Part shown: positions 18,705 through 27,281 of the stretch, one piece after another
Layout of the letters: each line of letters begins with the position of its first letter
Numbering within the stretch: position 1 is the first letter of the stretch
DNA from: an uncultured Gammaproteobacteria bacterium
Lineage (GTDB): Bacteria > Pseudomonadota > Gammaproteobacteria > Arenicellales > JAANXG01
DNA length: 64,000 nt
Reading direction: 5' to 3'
Assembly: GCA_947258785.1 (NCBI GenBank)
Contig: CAMYJT010000018.1
Location: 1 to 64,000 of the forward strand
Notes under the pieces: generated by a model
The model's input: only the letters and a program-made list of their open reading frames with translations
Database searches by the model: none
What the model was told of the DNA's origin: nothing
Program-made: the position numbers and the translations under genes

Positions 18705-19853
18705 CTAACTGGGGTGGGTTGAGGCAATGCGGTCCAAATAGGTCCCCAGCACGTCGATGTACTGTTGAATTTTCAGCAGAAACGCGTCGTGTCCCTGATG
18801 CGATTTCACTTCCGCGTACGAGACGTTGAGATCGTTGTCGTGCAGGGCCTTGACTATCTCCCTCGAGCGGTGGGAGGCAAAGCGCCAGTCACTGGTGAAC
18901 GAAATGACTAGACTGTCCGCGGTGACGTCCCTGAATGCGGCGGACAGATCGCCGCCGGTCTTGGCGGCGGGGTCGAAGTAATCCAAGACCTTGGTCATCA
19001 ACAGATAGGTGTTGGCGTCGAACTTGCCAACGAAGCTGTCGGCCTGATAGCGCAGATAGCTTTCGACCTGAAATTCCACTCCGTAATCGAAATTGATCTT
19101 CCCTTCACGCAGATCACGGCCGAATTTCTCACTCATCAGGTCGTCGGACAGGTAGGTGATGTGCCCCAGCATGCGCGCCAACCGCAAACCGCGGCGGGGC
19201 TCCACCGCCCGCTCGTAATACCGACCATCGTAGAAATCGGGATCGGTGCGGATCGCCTGCCTGGCGACCTCATTGAACGCGATGTTCTGGGCGCTGAGCT
19301 TGGGCGCGCAGGCGATCATTATGGCGTGGCGAATCCGATCCGGGTAATCGATGGCCCATTGCATCGCCTGCATGCCGCCCAGACTGCCACCGATTACCGC
19401 CGCCCATTGCGAAATATCGAGAACGTCCGCCAGGCGCGCCTGGCTTGCCACCCAGTCATCGACGGTGACGATGGGAAAATCCGGGCCGTATTGCTTTCCC
19501 GTTGCCGGATTCACGGTGGTGGGACCGGTCGATCCATCACAACCACCCAAGTTGTTGCTGCTCACCACATGGAAACGATTGGTGTCGATTACCCTGCCGG
19601 GACCAATGAAACTGTCCCACCAGCCGGCCTTGCCGTCGCTCGGATGATGATATCCCGCCGCGTGATGACTGCCGCTAAGCGCATGACAGACCAACACCGC
19701 GTTGCTCCGCTCCGGATTCAAGTCCCCGTAGGTCTCATAGACCAGATCGTACTGATCGAGTACGTCGCCGCTGGCCAGGGTGAGCGGCTGGTCGAAATGC
19801 ACGGTGCGCGGTTGAACGATACCGACCGAATCGTGTGGTATGGACTCAGGCAT
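18705..19853 (-). CDS. metX: Homoserine O-acyltransferase MetX
   Basis: Alpha/beta-hydrolase-fold enzyme activating homoserine for methionine synthesis. The 382-residue product has the oxyanion segment [12 protein letters not shown], the nucleophile elbow [13 protein letters not shown] with the catalytic Ser, SDWRF near the Asp, and the late [10 protein letters not shown] with the catalytic His. Gammaproteobacterial MetX proteins with MetW are often succinyl- rather than acetyl-transferases; the sequence alone was not used to decide. First gene of the leftward metX-SRAP-metW run. Confidence 0.95.
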   Translation of the reverse strand: MPESIPHDSVGIVQPRTVHFDQPLTLASGDVLDQYDLVYETYGDLNPERSNAVLVCHALSGSHHAAGYHHPSDGKAGWWDSFIGPGRVIDTNRFHVVSSNNLGGCDGSTGPTTVNPATGKQYGPDFPIVTVDDWVASQARLADVLDISQWAAVIGGSLGGMQAMQWAIDYPDRIRHAIMIACAPKLSAQNIAFNEVARQAIRTDPDFYDGRYYERAVEPRRGLRLARMLGHITYLSDDLMSEKFGRDLREGKINFDYGVEFQVESYLRYQADSFVGKFDANTYLLMTKVLDYFDPAAKTGGDLSAAFRDVTADSLVISFTSDWRFASHRSREIVKALHDNDLNVSYAEVKSHQGHDAFLLKIQQYIDVLGTYLDRIASTHPS

Positions 19854-19943
19854 GACCGCAAGTCTATATAAAGAGCCGGGCCGAAGTCATCGCTTCCGCT
19901 TCGCAGGCCCTCAACGCAGGATTTGGGTCTTGACCTTAGGCGG

Positions 19944-21965
19944 CTAACCGCAGGCTGGATTGGTGCCGCTGGGGAGTTGTTGTAGGGTCTCGTCCTCGTT
20001 ATAAATCATATCGAGGATTTTCTCGATAAGGACCACACTGTCCATCAGTTCTTGAAGTTGTGCGGCGGTCTCGGCCAGACGGGCCTCTAAAGATTCGTGA
20101 CTGTGCTGTAATTTCTCCAGATTTTCCATTCTGCGGATAATGGTTTTCTGATGTTCCTCGATAAGTCGTTTGATCGGTCGGAGAACGGCCTTACCCCAGT
20201 TTCGCGCAGCGGTCCGGCAATCCGTGAATATCGTCCGCGCGCTGACCGCCATGGACATAAAAAATCTCTTGATCACAAAATGCTGTTCCAGCATAACCAT
20301 GGTCGGGCTGTCCCGGAACGCCTCGGCATCCTGATGCAGCCGCTGAAACTGTCGAATAAACGGTGATACTGTGAATTTCACCGGACGCGCCTTGGGCAGA
20401 CCACATTCGGTGTGGAAGCGGTCATAAATCTTGTCCACCATGTTGCAGATATTGTCCGACTCGCGCTCGACGAGAGTCAGTGTGAATTTGGTCTCGGCGA
20501 AAAACCGTGAGATGCTGCGGCGCAGGCCTTGCGTAGTCCAGCTGCCACGCATCGAGTCACGGGTGTCGATGAGTAGTGCGTCAAATCGCTTCATGCTCAA
20601 CCGGCCCATCATGTGCCGCAGCTGCTCGGTGAGCAGTTTGCGAGTGACCATAAAGTTTTGTACCTGTTTCTGGAATGCTTTTTGCTGTTTTTTTATCTGC
20701 TTGATGTTTTCGCCGACGATGTCTTCGCTTTTTCCCCGTAACTCGCGAATCTCATGCAGCTCGCGGCGTTTGTCGGTGACCAGAGCATTTAGTTCATGAC
20801 GCGACGATTCGACCACCGTGCCGATATTGTTGACGACTTTGTCACGCAGAAACTGTTGCTTGTAAGCAACGATGTCCTTCGAAAGTTTCTCCTCGAGCTC
20901 CTTCAGTCCGCTTCGTTCGATTAACGCATTGTCTTTCTTGATTTTTCCAACTAGTCCCTTCTGTGCGGACACCGCGAAAATAGAATTCTTTTGCACGTCC
21001 AGCAAGCGCTCGGTTTCTTCCATCTGCTTGTTCACGTAATTCTTGACCTCGGCATCCGAAAGTAGATCGTCCCAGAAAGTGTCAATCTTGTTCAGGGAGA
21101 CAAGCCGTGACCGCGAGTTTCGAGTGGCGATACAGACGTGATTCCGCCACACCTGCAGATCGGTCTTAGTGACGCCGGTATCTGCTGCGAGTACGAACAG
21201 GATTGCGTGGGCTTCGGGCAACATGTTCAGCGTCAACTCGGGCTCCGATCCCAATGCGTTCAAGCCCGGGGTGTCGAGAATGGCCAGTCCTTGTTTCAAT
21301 AGCGGGTGGGGGTAATTGATAATTGCATGGCGCCAAACCGGTATTTCGATGTTCCCGTCGATAGGGACGGTCTGTCCCACTATGTCGTCACGATACAGGC
21401 CAAGTTCCCTGGCTTGCCGATTAGGAATGGACTTCGTACTCATCGTATTGAGCAGAGTCTCGGCCATCTCGTCAGCGGAGTCCAAATTGAGGGGAAGCTT
21501 GGTCCAGTTGACGGCGTTCTTTTTGTGCTCGTTAATGGTCAGCGCCGACTTGCGAGTCTCGATCGGGAGGAGCCGAACGCAAGGATCCAGGTGATCATCG
21601 TAGCGAATCTCGGTTGGGCACATTGTCGTGCGACCGGGTGTCGAGGGAAGCAAACGGCGATTGTAGTCCGCGAAGAAGAGTGCGTTGATGAGTTCGGTCT
21701 TGCCACGTGAAAATTCACCGACCACCGCCAGCGTCAGTTTGTCGGTGCGTAGAGACTCGATCAGTTCATGCAGCCGCAGCTCATAGGTGGCGTCTTCGTC
21801 GGTCTGCCGTTCGTACCACTTTTGATACTCCTGTATCGCCAGCATTAGCCGATTCCGCCACTGACCGTAATGGCCCAGGCGGTAGCCAATCAGATCGATC
21901 ACATCGGCGGTTTTTCGCATGACTCCACAGCTGACGATCTGGCGGCGTTCGGTCACCGGACACAA
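19944..21965 (-). CDS. Bacterial dynamin-like GTPase
   Basis: A 673-residue large GTPase. The G1 loop GEFSRGKTELINAL, a G2 Thr-containing RTTMCPTEI, G3 LDTPGLNAL and G4 LNKIDTF are in the expected order within the first 310 residues. The rest is mostly charged alpha helix with heptad-like stretches, including about 390-450 and the last 60 residues, as in dynamin stalks. No convincing transmembrane paddle is seen. Such proteins remodel or repair membranes in some bacteria; the role here is unknown. The start could also be the Met 15 codons in (MRKTADVID). It stands alone with flanking gaps on both sides. Confidence 0.85.
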   Translation of the reverse strand: MCPVTERRQIVSCGVMRKTADVIDLIGYRLGHYGQWRNRLMLAIQEYQKWYERQTDEDATYELRLHELIESLRTDKLTLAVVGEFSRGKTELINALFFADYNRRLLPSTPGRTTMCPTEIRYDDHLDPCVRLLPIETRKSALTINEHKKNAVNWTKLPLNLDSADEMAETLLNTMSTKSIPNRQARELGLYRDDIVGQTVPIDGNIEIPVWRHAIINYPHPLLKQGLAILDTPGLNALGSEPELTLNMLPEAHAILFVLAADTGVTKTDLQVWRNHVCIATRNSRSRLVSLNKIDTFWDDLLSDAEVKNYVNKQMEETERLLDVQKNSIFAVSAQKGLVGKIKKDNALIERSGLKELEEKLSKDIVAYKQQFLRDKVVNNIGTVVESSRHELNALVTDKRRELHEIRELRGKSEDIVGENIKQIKKQQKAFQKQVQNFMVTRKLLTEQLRHMMGRLSMKRFDALLIDTRDSMRGSWTTQGLRRSISRFFAETKFTLTLVERESDNICNMVDKIYDRFHTECGLPKARPVKFTVSPFIRQFQRLHQDAEAFRDSPTMVMLEQHFVIKRFFMSMAVSARTIFTDCRTAARNWGKAVLRPIKRLIEEHQKTIIRRMENLEKLQHSHESLEARLAETAAQLQELMDSVVLIEKILDMIYNEDETLQQLPSGTNPACG

Positions 21966-22127
21966 TAGCTTCCTTGCGCAGGCCCAGCGGTTTGACCCCC
22001 CCAGAATTTTTCTCTTCTAATTTAAAGTCTTAGACCTAGAGAGGGCTGAGGTCAACCCGGAACACTGCGGGGATCAGTATGCTTACCGGTCTGCCGGGCC
22101 GTTGATACCCGCCAATCAAGGGCAGAG

Positions 22128-22174
22128 CAGGCCGTTCATCGACACCCCAGGCGAGGTGAACGTCTGGCGGCCTG
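22128..22174. other. Inverted-repeat element in gap
   Basis: The 250-base gap 21966-22215 holds no gene I can support. Within it CAGGCCG (22128-22134) pairs with CGGCCTG (22168-22174), and an inner GTTCA/TGAAC pair (22134-22138, 22157-22161) extends the stem with a one-sided bulge. There is no following U-tract in either direction. It could be a transcription-end or processing structure between the yggU and dynamin genes. Confidence 0.35.
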
Positions 22175-22215
22175 GAGCCGGTTTTCGAACCCCTGGTCAG
22201 CCCAAGCGGCCGGCT

Positions 22216-22530
22216 TCACAACCGGCTGCCGCGCCGCAGGAGATGATCCAAGGTCTGTGGTAGGGCCTGGGGGTCGTCCACCCGTATTGTTTTGACGCGA
22301 GCGGCATAACCGCGGTGAATGCTGACCCGGCGCTTCGGGACCGCAAAGTCCGCGGCCAACAGGGTCCGGAGCGCCTCGTTGGCCTTACCCTCGGTAGCCG
22401 GGGCCGTCACCCGCACACGCAGAAAAGGTCCATGAACGCCGACAATCCGGCTGCACCTGGCCTTGGGCTGGACGAGCACGCGCAACTCCAGCACTGCCCC
22501 GTCCCAGCGAAACCACGAGGCGGTGGTCAT
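22216..22530 (-). CDS. yggU: DUF167 family protein YggU
   Basis: A 104-residue protein with the family pattern: LRVLVQPKARCSRIVGVHG, then VRVTAPATEGKANEALRTLLA, then the basic VSIHRGYAARVKTIRV. Structures of relatives show a small alpha/beta fold; the function is unknown. It overlaps the end of yggT by four bases, and the leftward order yggS-proC-yggT-yggU is conserved in gammaproteobacteria. Confidence 0.93.
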   Translation of the reverse strand: MTTASWFRWDGAVLELRVLVQPKARCSRIVGVHGPFLRVRVTAPATEGKANEALRTLLAADFAVPKRRVSIHRGYAARVKTIRVDDPQALPQTLDHLLRRGSRL

Positions 22531-23108
22531 GCAAAGGCGAGCGACCGGCCGATGTCCAGGAGCGGTTGTACGATCAGTCTGAGGGCCAGACCCAAAGCGA
22601 TAAACACCAGAATGGGAGACAGGTCCAGGCCGGCGATAGGCGGTAACAGGCGCCGCGCCGGGCCCATCAATGGTTCGCTCAAGCTGTTTACGATACCGAT
22701 GGCCGGATGGTAACTGCGTGGCGCCACCCAGCTCAATACGACGCGGATGATCACCGCGACCATGAACACGTAGACCGCGAGCTGCAACAGCTCACCAACG
22801 GCGAATACCAGCACCCCCGTGGGCTGTGGGTTGGCGCCTTCCATCCAAACGAGCAAATAAATCTTGAGCACTGCGAGGGCCAGCAAGAGTACGACGGATG
22901 CCCAATCGATACCCCAGAGGCCCGGAAGAAAACGGCGGAGCAGCACCAGCGGCTGGTTGGTGACGGTGACAATGAACTGCGAGATGGGGTTGTAGAAGTC
23001 CGCCCGGGCGGATTGAAGCATGAACCGCAGCAACACGATAAGGATATACAGGCCGAACAGCGTGTCGATAAGAAAAATTCCCGCATTGCCCAGATAACCG
23101 CCGGTCAC
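22527..23108 (-). CDS. yggT: YggT family membrane protein
   Basis: A 193-residue integral membrane protein with two copies of the YGGT domain. Each holds two hydrophobic helices with the conserved R-x-NPIxxFI-type motif (FYNPISQFIVTVTNQPLVLLRR in the first half, in part) and a related SYHPAIGIVNSLSEPLMGPARR in the second. It has been linked to osmotic or envelope stress and cell-division placement in various organisms, with no agreed activity. It overlaps both proC and yggU by four bases, so translation is coupled. Confidence 0.92.
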   Translation of the reverse strand: MTGGYLGNAGIFLIDTLFGLYILIVLLRFMLQSARADFYNPISQFIVTVTNQPLVLLRRFLPGLWGIDWASVVLLLALAVLKIYLLVWMEGANPQPTGVLVFAVGELLQLAVYVFMVAVIIRVVLSWVAPRSYHPAIGIVNSLSEPLMGPARRLLPPIAGLDLSPILVFIALGLALRLIVQPLLDIGRSLAFA

Positions 23109-23935
23109 GATTGGTCCCCCAAGGTGTCCGCCATCTCGGTCGCCCGTGTGGCGGCGGCCGCGAAGGCCCGCTGGATAATGTCCGGCAATCCGGCCTCATC
23201 CATCACCCGCAGCGCCCACTCGGTGGTTCCGCCGGGTGAAGTCACGTGGCGTCGCAGTTCGGGGAGCGTCTCGTTACTTTTGATGGCCAGTTTGGCCGCA
23301 CCCAGGCAGGTCTCCAAGGTCAACAGCCGCGCGGTGTCCGGGGCCAGGCCATGCCCAACTGCTGCTTGCTCCAGCGCCTCCATGAAATACATGAAATAGG
23401 CGGGTCCGCTCCCGGACAGTGCGGTCACCACATCGAGCATTGCCTCTTCGTTCAACCACACGGTTGCACCCACCGACCGCATCAGCGATTCCGCAACTTC
23501 CCGCTGCTGCTCGTTTGCGAAGGCGTTGGCGTAGAGTCCCGTCGCACCGGAGCCCACCAATGCCGGGGTGTTGGGCATGGCCCTCACGATGGCGGCCTCG
23601 CCGCCCAGCCACCGCTGGATGTCCCGTTCGCGGGCGCCGGCGACGATCGATACCACCAGGGGGCGGTATTTCTGAAAATCCGTCAGTACCGGACGGAGCG
23701 CCTCGCGCAAGACCTGAGGTTTGACCGCCAGCACGATCACATCGTTGCCGTGAACCGCAGGTGGATTGTCGGACGATACCCGCACCCCGAACTGCTGTTC
23801 GAAGTAGTCGCGTTTTTCGGCGTCCGGTTCGCAGACGCGGATGCGGTCTCCAGACCACCCGGTCATCAGGAGTCCACCCACCAGGCTGCGCGCCATGTTA
23901 CCGCCACCGATAAATCCGATCTTCAAGTGTTCCAT
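23105..23935 (-). CDS. proC: Pyrroline-5-carboxylate reductase
   Basis: Final enzyme of proline synthesis, reducing pyrroline-5-carboxylate with NAD(P)H. The 276-residue product starts MEHLKIGFIGGGNMARSLVGG (dinucleotide-binding loop) and carries VLAVKPQVL and MPNTPALVGSGATGLYAN. The C-terminal signature with VTALSGSGPAYFMYFMEAL and HVTSPGGTTEWAL is complete. The longer open frame to 24091 is rejected because the family begins at MEHL. It overlaps yggT by four bases. Confidence 0.97.
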   Translation of the reverse strand: MEHLKIGFIGGGNMARSLVGGLLMTGWSGDRIRVCEPDAEKRDYFEQQFGVRVSSDNPPAVHGNDVIVLAVKPQVLREALRPVLTDFQKYRPLVVSIVAGARERDIQRWLGGEAAIVRAMPNTPALVGSGATGLYANAFANEQQREVAESLMRSVGATVWLNEEAMLDVVTALSGSGPAYFMYFMEALEQAAVGHGLAPDTARLLTLETCLGAAKLAIKSNETLPELRRHVTSPGGTTEWALRVMDEAGLPDIIQRAFAAAATRATEMADTLGDQS

Positions 23936-24035
23936 AGTGCTGAGGTTGGGTTGCTCGGCGTCGTGTGAAGGTGGGGGTATTGTTAAGGACAGCGAGGCCA
24001 GTGGCAAGTCAGCGGCAGTCAGTCGTGGTGGTGAC

Positions 24036-24797
24036 TCACACACCGTCGGTCGATGCGATGGCGCCGGTATCGCGCGATGGTCTGGGGCCAAACAAGGCGG
24101 TGCCGATGCGAACCCAGGTGGCGCCCTCGAGAATGGCCGCCTCGATGTCGGCGGACATGCCCATGGAAAGCGTATCGAGGGTCAGACCCTGGGCGTTGAG
24201 CTGGTCGCGGGCCGCCCGCAGCTGCGCAAATGGTCGGCGCTGTTGTTGCGGGTCGCTACTGGGTTTGGGTATCGCCATCAATCCACGTAACCGCACACCC
24301 TTGAGTTCCGTCGCCGCGTGCGCGACCGCCGGTAGCGCCTCCAGACTCAGTCCGGCCTTGGAAGGCTCGTTCTGTATGTTCACCTGCAGGCATATGTCGA
24401 TGGGCGGCCGTCCGGCGGGCCGCTGCGCAGAAAGGCGTTGGGCAATGTGTAAGCGATCCACGCTGTGCACCCAATCGAAATGTTGCGCGATGGACCGCGT
24501 TTTGTTGCTTTGAACGCGTCCGATAAAGTGCCAGGTCAGCGCAAGGTCGAGCAACTCCGCCTGTTTGTCGAGCGTTTCTTGGACAAAATTTTCCCCAAAA
24601 TCGCAGACTCCAAGCGCTGCCAGGGCGCGTATCGACGCGACCGGCTGGGACTTGCTCGCACCGAGCAGGCCGATGTCTTCCGGAGCGCGTCTGGCGCGAT
24701 ACGCGGCGCGGCTGATCGAAGCGCGGACCTGCTCCAATCGTTGTTGAACGGTTGGCAAACTGTAAAAGCTGATCGCTTGGTCTTGTTTGAATGACAA
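24036..24797 (-). CDS. yggS: YggS/PLPBP pyridoxal phosphate homeostasis protein
   Basis: PLP-binding protein of the alanine racemase N-terminal fold, about 253 residues. It shows LLGASKSQP with the PLP lysine, FGENFVQE, WHFIGRVQSNK, the LRGLMAIP strand and the ending LSMGMSADIEAAILEGATWVRIGTALFG. Family members buffer PLP and affect amino-acid pools without known catalysis. The first dozen residues are unlike the family, so the start may lie slightly downstream. It is divergent from pilT. Confidence 0.95.
   Translation of the reverse strand: MSFKQDQAISFYSLPTVQQRLEQVRASISRAAYRARRAPEDIGLLGASKSQPVASIRALAALGVCDFGENFVQETLDKQAELLDLALTWHFIGRVQSNKTRSIAQHFDWVHSVDRLHIAQRLSAQRPAGRPPIDICLQVNIQNEPSKAGLSLEALPAVAHAATELKGVRLRGLMAIPKPSSDPQQQRRPFAQLRAARDQLNAQGLTLDTLSMGMSADIEAAILEGATWVRIGTALFGPRPSRDTGAIASTDGV
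24776..24797 (+). promoter_or_regulatory. Putative pilT promoter
   Basis: On the forward strand TTGTTT (24784-24789 region) is followed, about 16 bases on, by TATACT just upstream of 24805. The start at 24868 is some 60 bases downstream and has GAGGGG as Shine-Dalgarno at 24854-24859. The stretch CGTTATACTTGA is also found upstream of folB. This is a consensus match only. Confidence 0.3.
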
Positions 24798-24867
24798 GCG
24801 CCGTTATACTTGAACTATGAAAACCAGACAAACAGCTGGTTTGACTCAGCGCTAGAGGGGATCATTA

Positions 24868-25950
24868 TTGGATATTTCTGAATTATTGGCCTTCGCCTAT
24901 AAAAAGAACGCGTCCGATCTACACCTGTCCGCCGGCCTCCCGCCGTTGATCCGGGTCGACGGCGACATCAAGCGTATCAACGTGGATCCACTCGATGATC
25001 GCGTCGTTCATAACATGATTTATGACATTATGAACGACAAACAGCAGAAGGACTTCGAAGAATTTTTGCAGGTCGACTTTTCATTCGAGCTGCCGAATAT
25101 GGCACGTTTCCGGGTCAATGCGTTCCATCAGCAGCGCGGGCCTTCGGCTGCCTTCAGGACCATTCCCAATCAGGTGCTGACGCTCGAGCAGCTCAACGCC
25201 CCACCGATTTTCGGCGACTTGTCGCTCAAGCCCAGAGGACTGGTTCTGGTGACCGGTCCCACTGGTTCCGGCAAATCAACGACTCTGGCGGGTATGGTCG
25301 ATCATGTAAACGAGAATATGTTTTCGCACATTCTGACCATCGAAGACCCCATCGAGTTCGTGCACACCAGTAAGAACTGCCTGATTAACCAGCGCGAATT
25401 GGGACCGCACACCTTGGGTTTCGCGGAATCGTTGCGCGCAGCGCTGCGTGAAGACCCGGACGTGATACTCGTCGGTGAAATGCGCGACCTGGAGACCATC
25501 CGCCTTGCCCTGACGGCGGCGGAAACCGGACACTTGGTATTTGCCACCCTCCACACGACGTCGGCAGCCAAGACTATTGATCGTATAATTGACGTGTTTC
25601 CCGCCCAGGAAAAAGAGATGGTCCGGTCGATGTTGTCGGAATCCCTGCAATCGGTTATTTCGCAGGCGCTGCTCAAGAAAGTCGGAGGTGGCCGAACCGC
25701 GGCGTGGGAGATCATGGTGGCGACACCGGCAATCCGCAACTTGGTCCGCGAAAACAAGATCGCCCAAATGTACTCCTCGATTCAGACCGGCCAGTCTGAG
25801 GGTATGCAGACCCTGGATCAGCATCTGCTGCACCTGGTTCGGACCCGGATGGTGGTGCTGGAGGAGGCTCGCACCCGGGCAATGGATCGAAGCAAGTTCA
25901 CCACGTCGTCGACTTCAGCGACGGTCGGTAGCGCTGGGGGCGCCCGCTGA
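24868..25950 (+). CDS. pilT: Type IV pilus retraction ATPase PilT
   Basis: Hexameric motor that depolymerises type IV pili for twitching. The 360-residue product uses a TTG start, supported by a Shine-Dalgarno 8 bases upstream and by family agreement (DISELLAF). It has NASDLHLSAGLPP, Walker A GPTGSGKSTTLAGM, the Asp box ILTIEDPIEFVH, Walker B RALRREDPDVILVGEMRD-like text (here AALREDPDVILVGEMRD), the His box GHLVFATLHT, and AIRNLVRENK near the C-terminus. Its stop overlaps the pilU start (TGATG). Confidence 0.97.
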   Translation: MDISELLAFAYKKNASDLHLSAGLPPLIRVDGDIKRINVDPLDDRVVHNMIYDIMNDKQQKDFEEFLQVDFSFELPNMARFRVNAFHQQRGPSAAFRTIPNQVLTLEQLNAPPIFGDLSLKPRGLVLVTGPTGSGKSTTLAGMVDHVNENMFSHILTIEDPIEFVHTSKNCLINQRELGPHTLGFAESLRAALREDPDVILVGEMRDLETIRLALTAAETGHLVFATLHTTSAAKTIDRIIDVFPAQEKEMVRSMLSESLQSVISQALLKKVGGGRTAAWEIMVATPAIRNLVRENKIAQMYSSIQTGQSEGMQTLDQHLLHLVRTRMVVLEEARTRAMDRSKFTTSSTSATVGSAGGAR

Positions 25951-27062
25951 TGCTATTCACCGATTTTCTAAAACTAATGGTTCACAAAAATGCGTCGGAC
26001 CTGTTTATCACCACGGGTGTGCCGCCAAGCCTGAAGATCGACGGCAAAATCATGCCGATCACCAAACAAGCACTGACGCCGGAACAATCCAGAGAGTTTG
26101 CCTTCAGCATTATGAATGAGGAGCAGCGCCGTCAATTCGAAGCCTCGAATGAATGCAACTTCGCCATCAATCCGGTGGATATCGGTCGTTTCCGTGTCAA
26201 CGTATTTGTGCAGCAAAGCCGCGTCGGAATGGTGCTGCGCCGGATCCAGACCTACATTCCAAAAATTGAGGAGTTGCATCTGCCGCCGGTCATGAACGAA
26301 CTCGCCATGGTCAAACGCGGCCTGGTTGTATTCGTTGGCGGCACTGGCACCGGTAAGAGTACGTCGATGGCGGCATTGGTCGGTTACCGTAATGAACACA
26401 GCTACGGCCACATTATCACCATCGAAGATCCAATCGAATATGTTCACGAGCACAAGAATTGCATCGTCACTCAGCGCGAAATCGGTGTCGATACGGAGTC
26501 GTGGTTAGTGGCGTTAACAAACTCGATGAGACAAGCCCCTGACGTCATTCAAATCGGCGAAATACGCACTCGGGAGACCATGGACAACGCGATCGTGTTT
26601 GCGGAAACGGGGCATTTGTGCATTGCGACGCTGCACGCGAACAACACGTATCAGGCGATGGACAGAATCATCAATTTTTTCCCTGAAGACAGACGGGATC
26701 AACTGTTGATGGATCTGTCGATGAACCTGCGCGCATTGGTTTCACAACGATTATTGCCGATCAAGGGCGCCAAGGGGCGCGTGCCGGCGGTTGAGGTGAT
26801 GATCAATTCACCGCTGATTTCCGATCTGATCATGAAAGGTAAACTGCATGAGATCCGTGGTGTGATTGCCCGTTCCCGTGAATCCGGAATGCAGACCTTC
26901 GACGATTCTCTGTTCGACTTGTTCGAAGCCGGCCTGGTCAGCTACGAAGATGCCCTGCGGAATGCCGATTCGGCCAACGATCTGCGGTTGAAGATCAAAC
27001 TCGAGGGTAGCCAATCCAGTGATTTCGAGCTTGGCTCGAGCATGCGCAACGTCACTTTTTAA
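25950..27062 (+). CDS. pilU: Type IV pilus accessory retraction ATPase PilU
   Basis: PilT paralogue that assists forced retraction. It is 370 residues with NASDLFITTGVPP, Walker A GGTGTGKSTSMAAL, ITIEDPIEYVH, APDVIQIGEIR (Walker B region) and GHLCIATLHANNTYQAMDRI. The glycine-rich P-loop variant GGTGTGKS and the C-terminal extension past the PilT length are typical of PilU. It is coupled to pilT, and a dispersed structured repeat follows. Confidence 0.97.
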   Translation: MLFTDFLKLMVHKNASDLFITTGVPPSLKIDGKIMPITKQALTPEQSREFAFSIMNEEQRRQFEASNECNFAINPVDIGRFRVNVFVQQSRVGMVLRRIQTYIPKIEELHLPPVMNELAMVKRGLVVFVGGTGTGKSTSMAALVGYRNEHSYGHIITIEDPIEYVHEHKNCIVTQREIGVDTESWLVALTNSMRQAPDVIQIGEIRTRETMDNAIVFAETGHLCIATLHANNTYQAMDRIINFFPEDRRDQLLMDLSMNLRALVSQRLLPIKGAKGRVPAVEVMINSPLISDLIMKGKLHEIRGVIARSRESGMQTFDDSLFDLFEAGLVSYEDALRNADSANDLRLKIKLEGSQSSDFELGSSMRNVTF

Positions 27063-27140
27063 TCCCTGGCCCGCCTACTTCACCAGGGCGTCCCGGCGCA
27101 GGCTTGGTCCCGAACGCCCGGACTTGCGCTTTACTCGATC

Positions 27141-27259
27141 CATAGCTACGGCTATGCATTTCGTTCCAGCGCGGCGGCCTCACCACCCGATCCTGCGACT
27201 ACGCGCAGGACAAGTCCCTTCGCCAGCTTCCCGGATACTGGTGCAATATGCGGGCTAGC
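27141..27259 (+). repeat. Structured dispersed repeat, copy 1
   Basis: Between the ends of convergent pilU and pyrC'. A tetraloop hairpin (CATAGC-TACG-GCTATG, 27141-27156) is followed by the box TTCGTTCCAGCGC (27160-27172). A perfect hairpin comes next (TCCTGCG/CGCAGGA, 27191-27210), then the box GGTGCAATATGCGGGCTAGC (27240-27259). Both boxes recur at 45343-45419 with a differently sequenced hairpin in the same relative place, and the last box recurs at 43923-43940. No coding potential is seen. Confidence 0.65.
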
Positions 27260-27281
27260 TGGTCCGCATCGAACCCGGTAC

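Noticed and set aside
22140..22215. Possible tRNA from a T-arm-like sequence
   Set aside because: No acceptor, D or anticodon arms could be matched around it.
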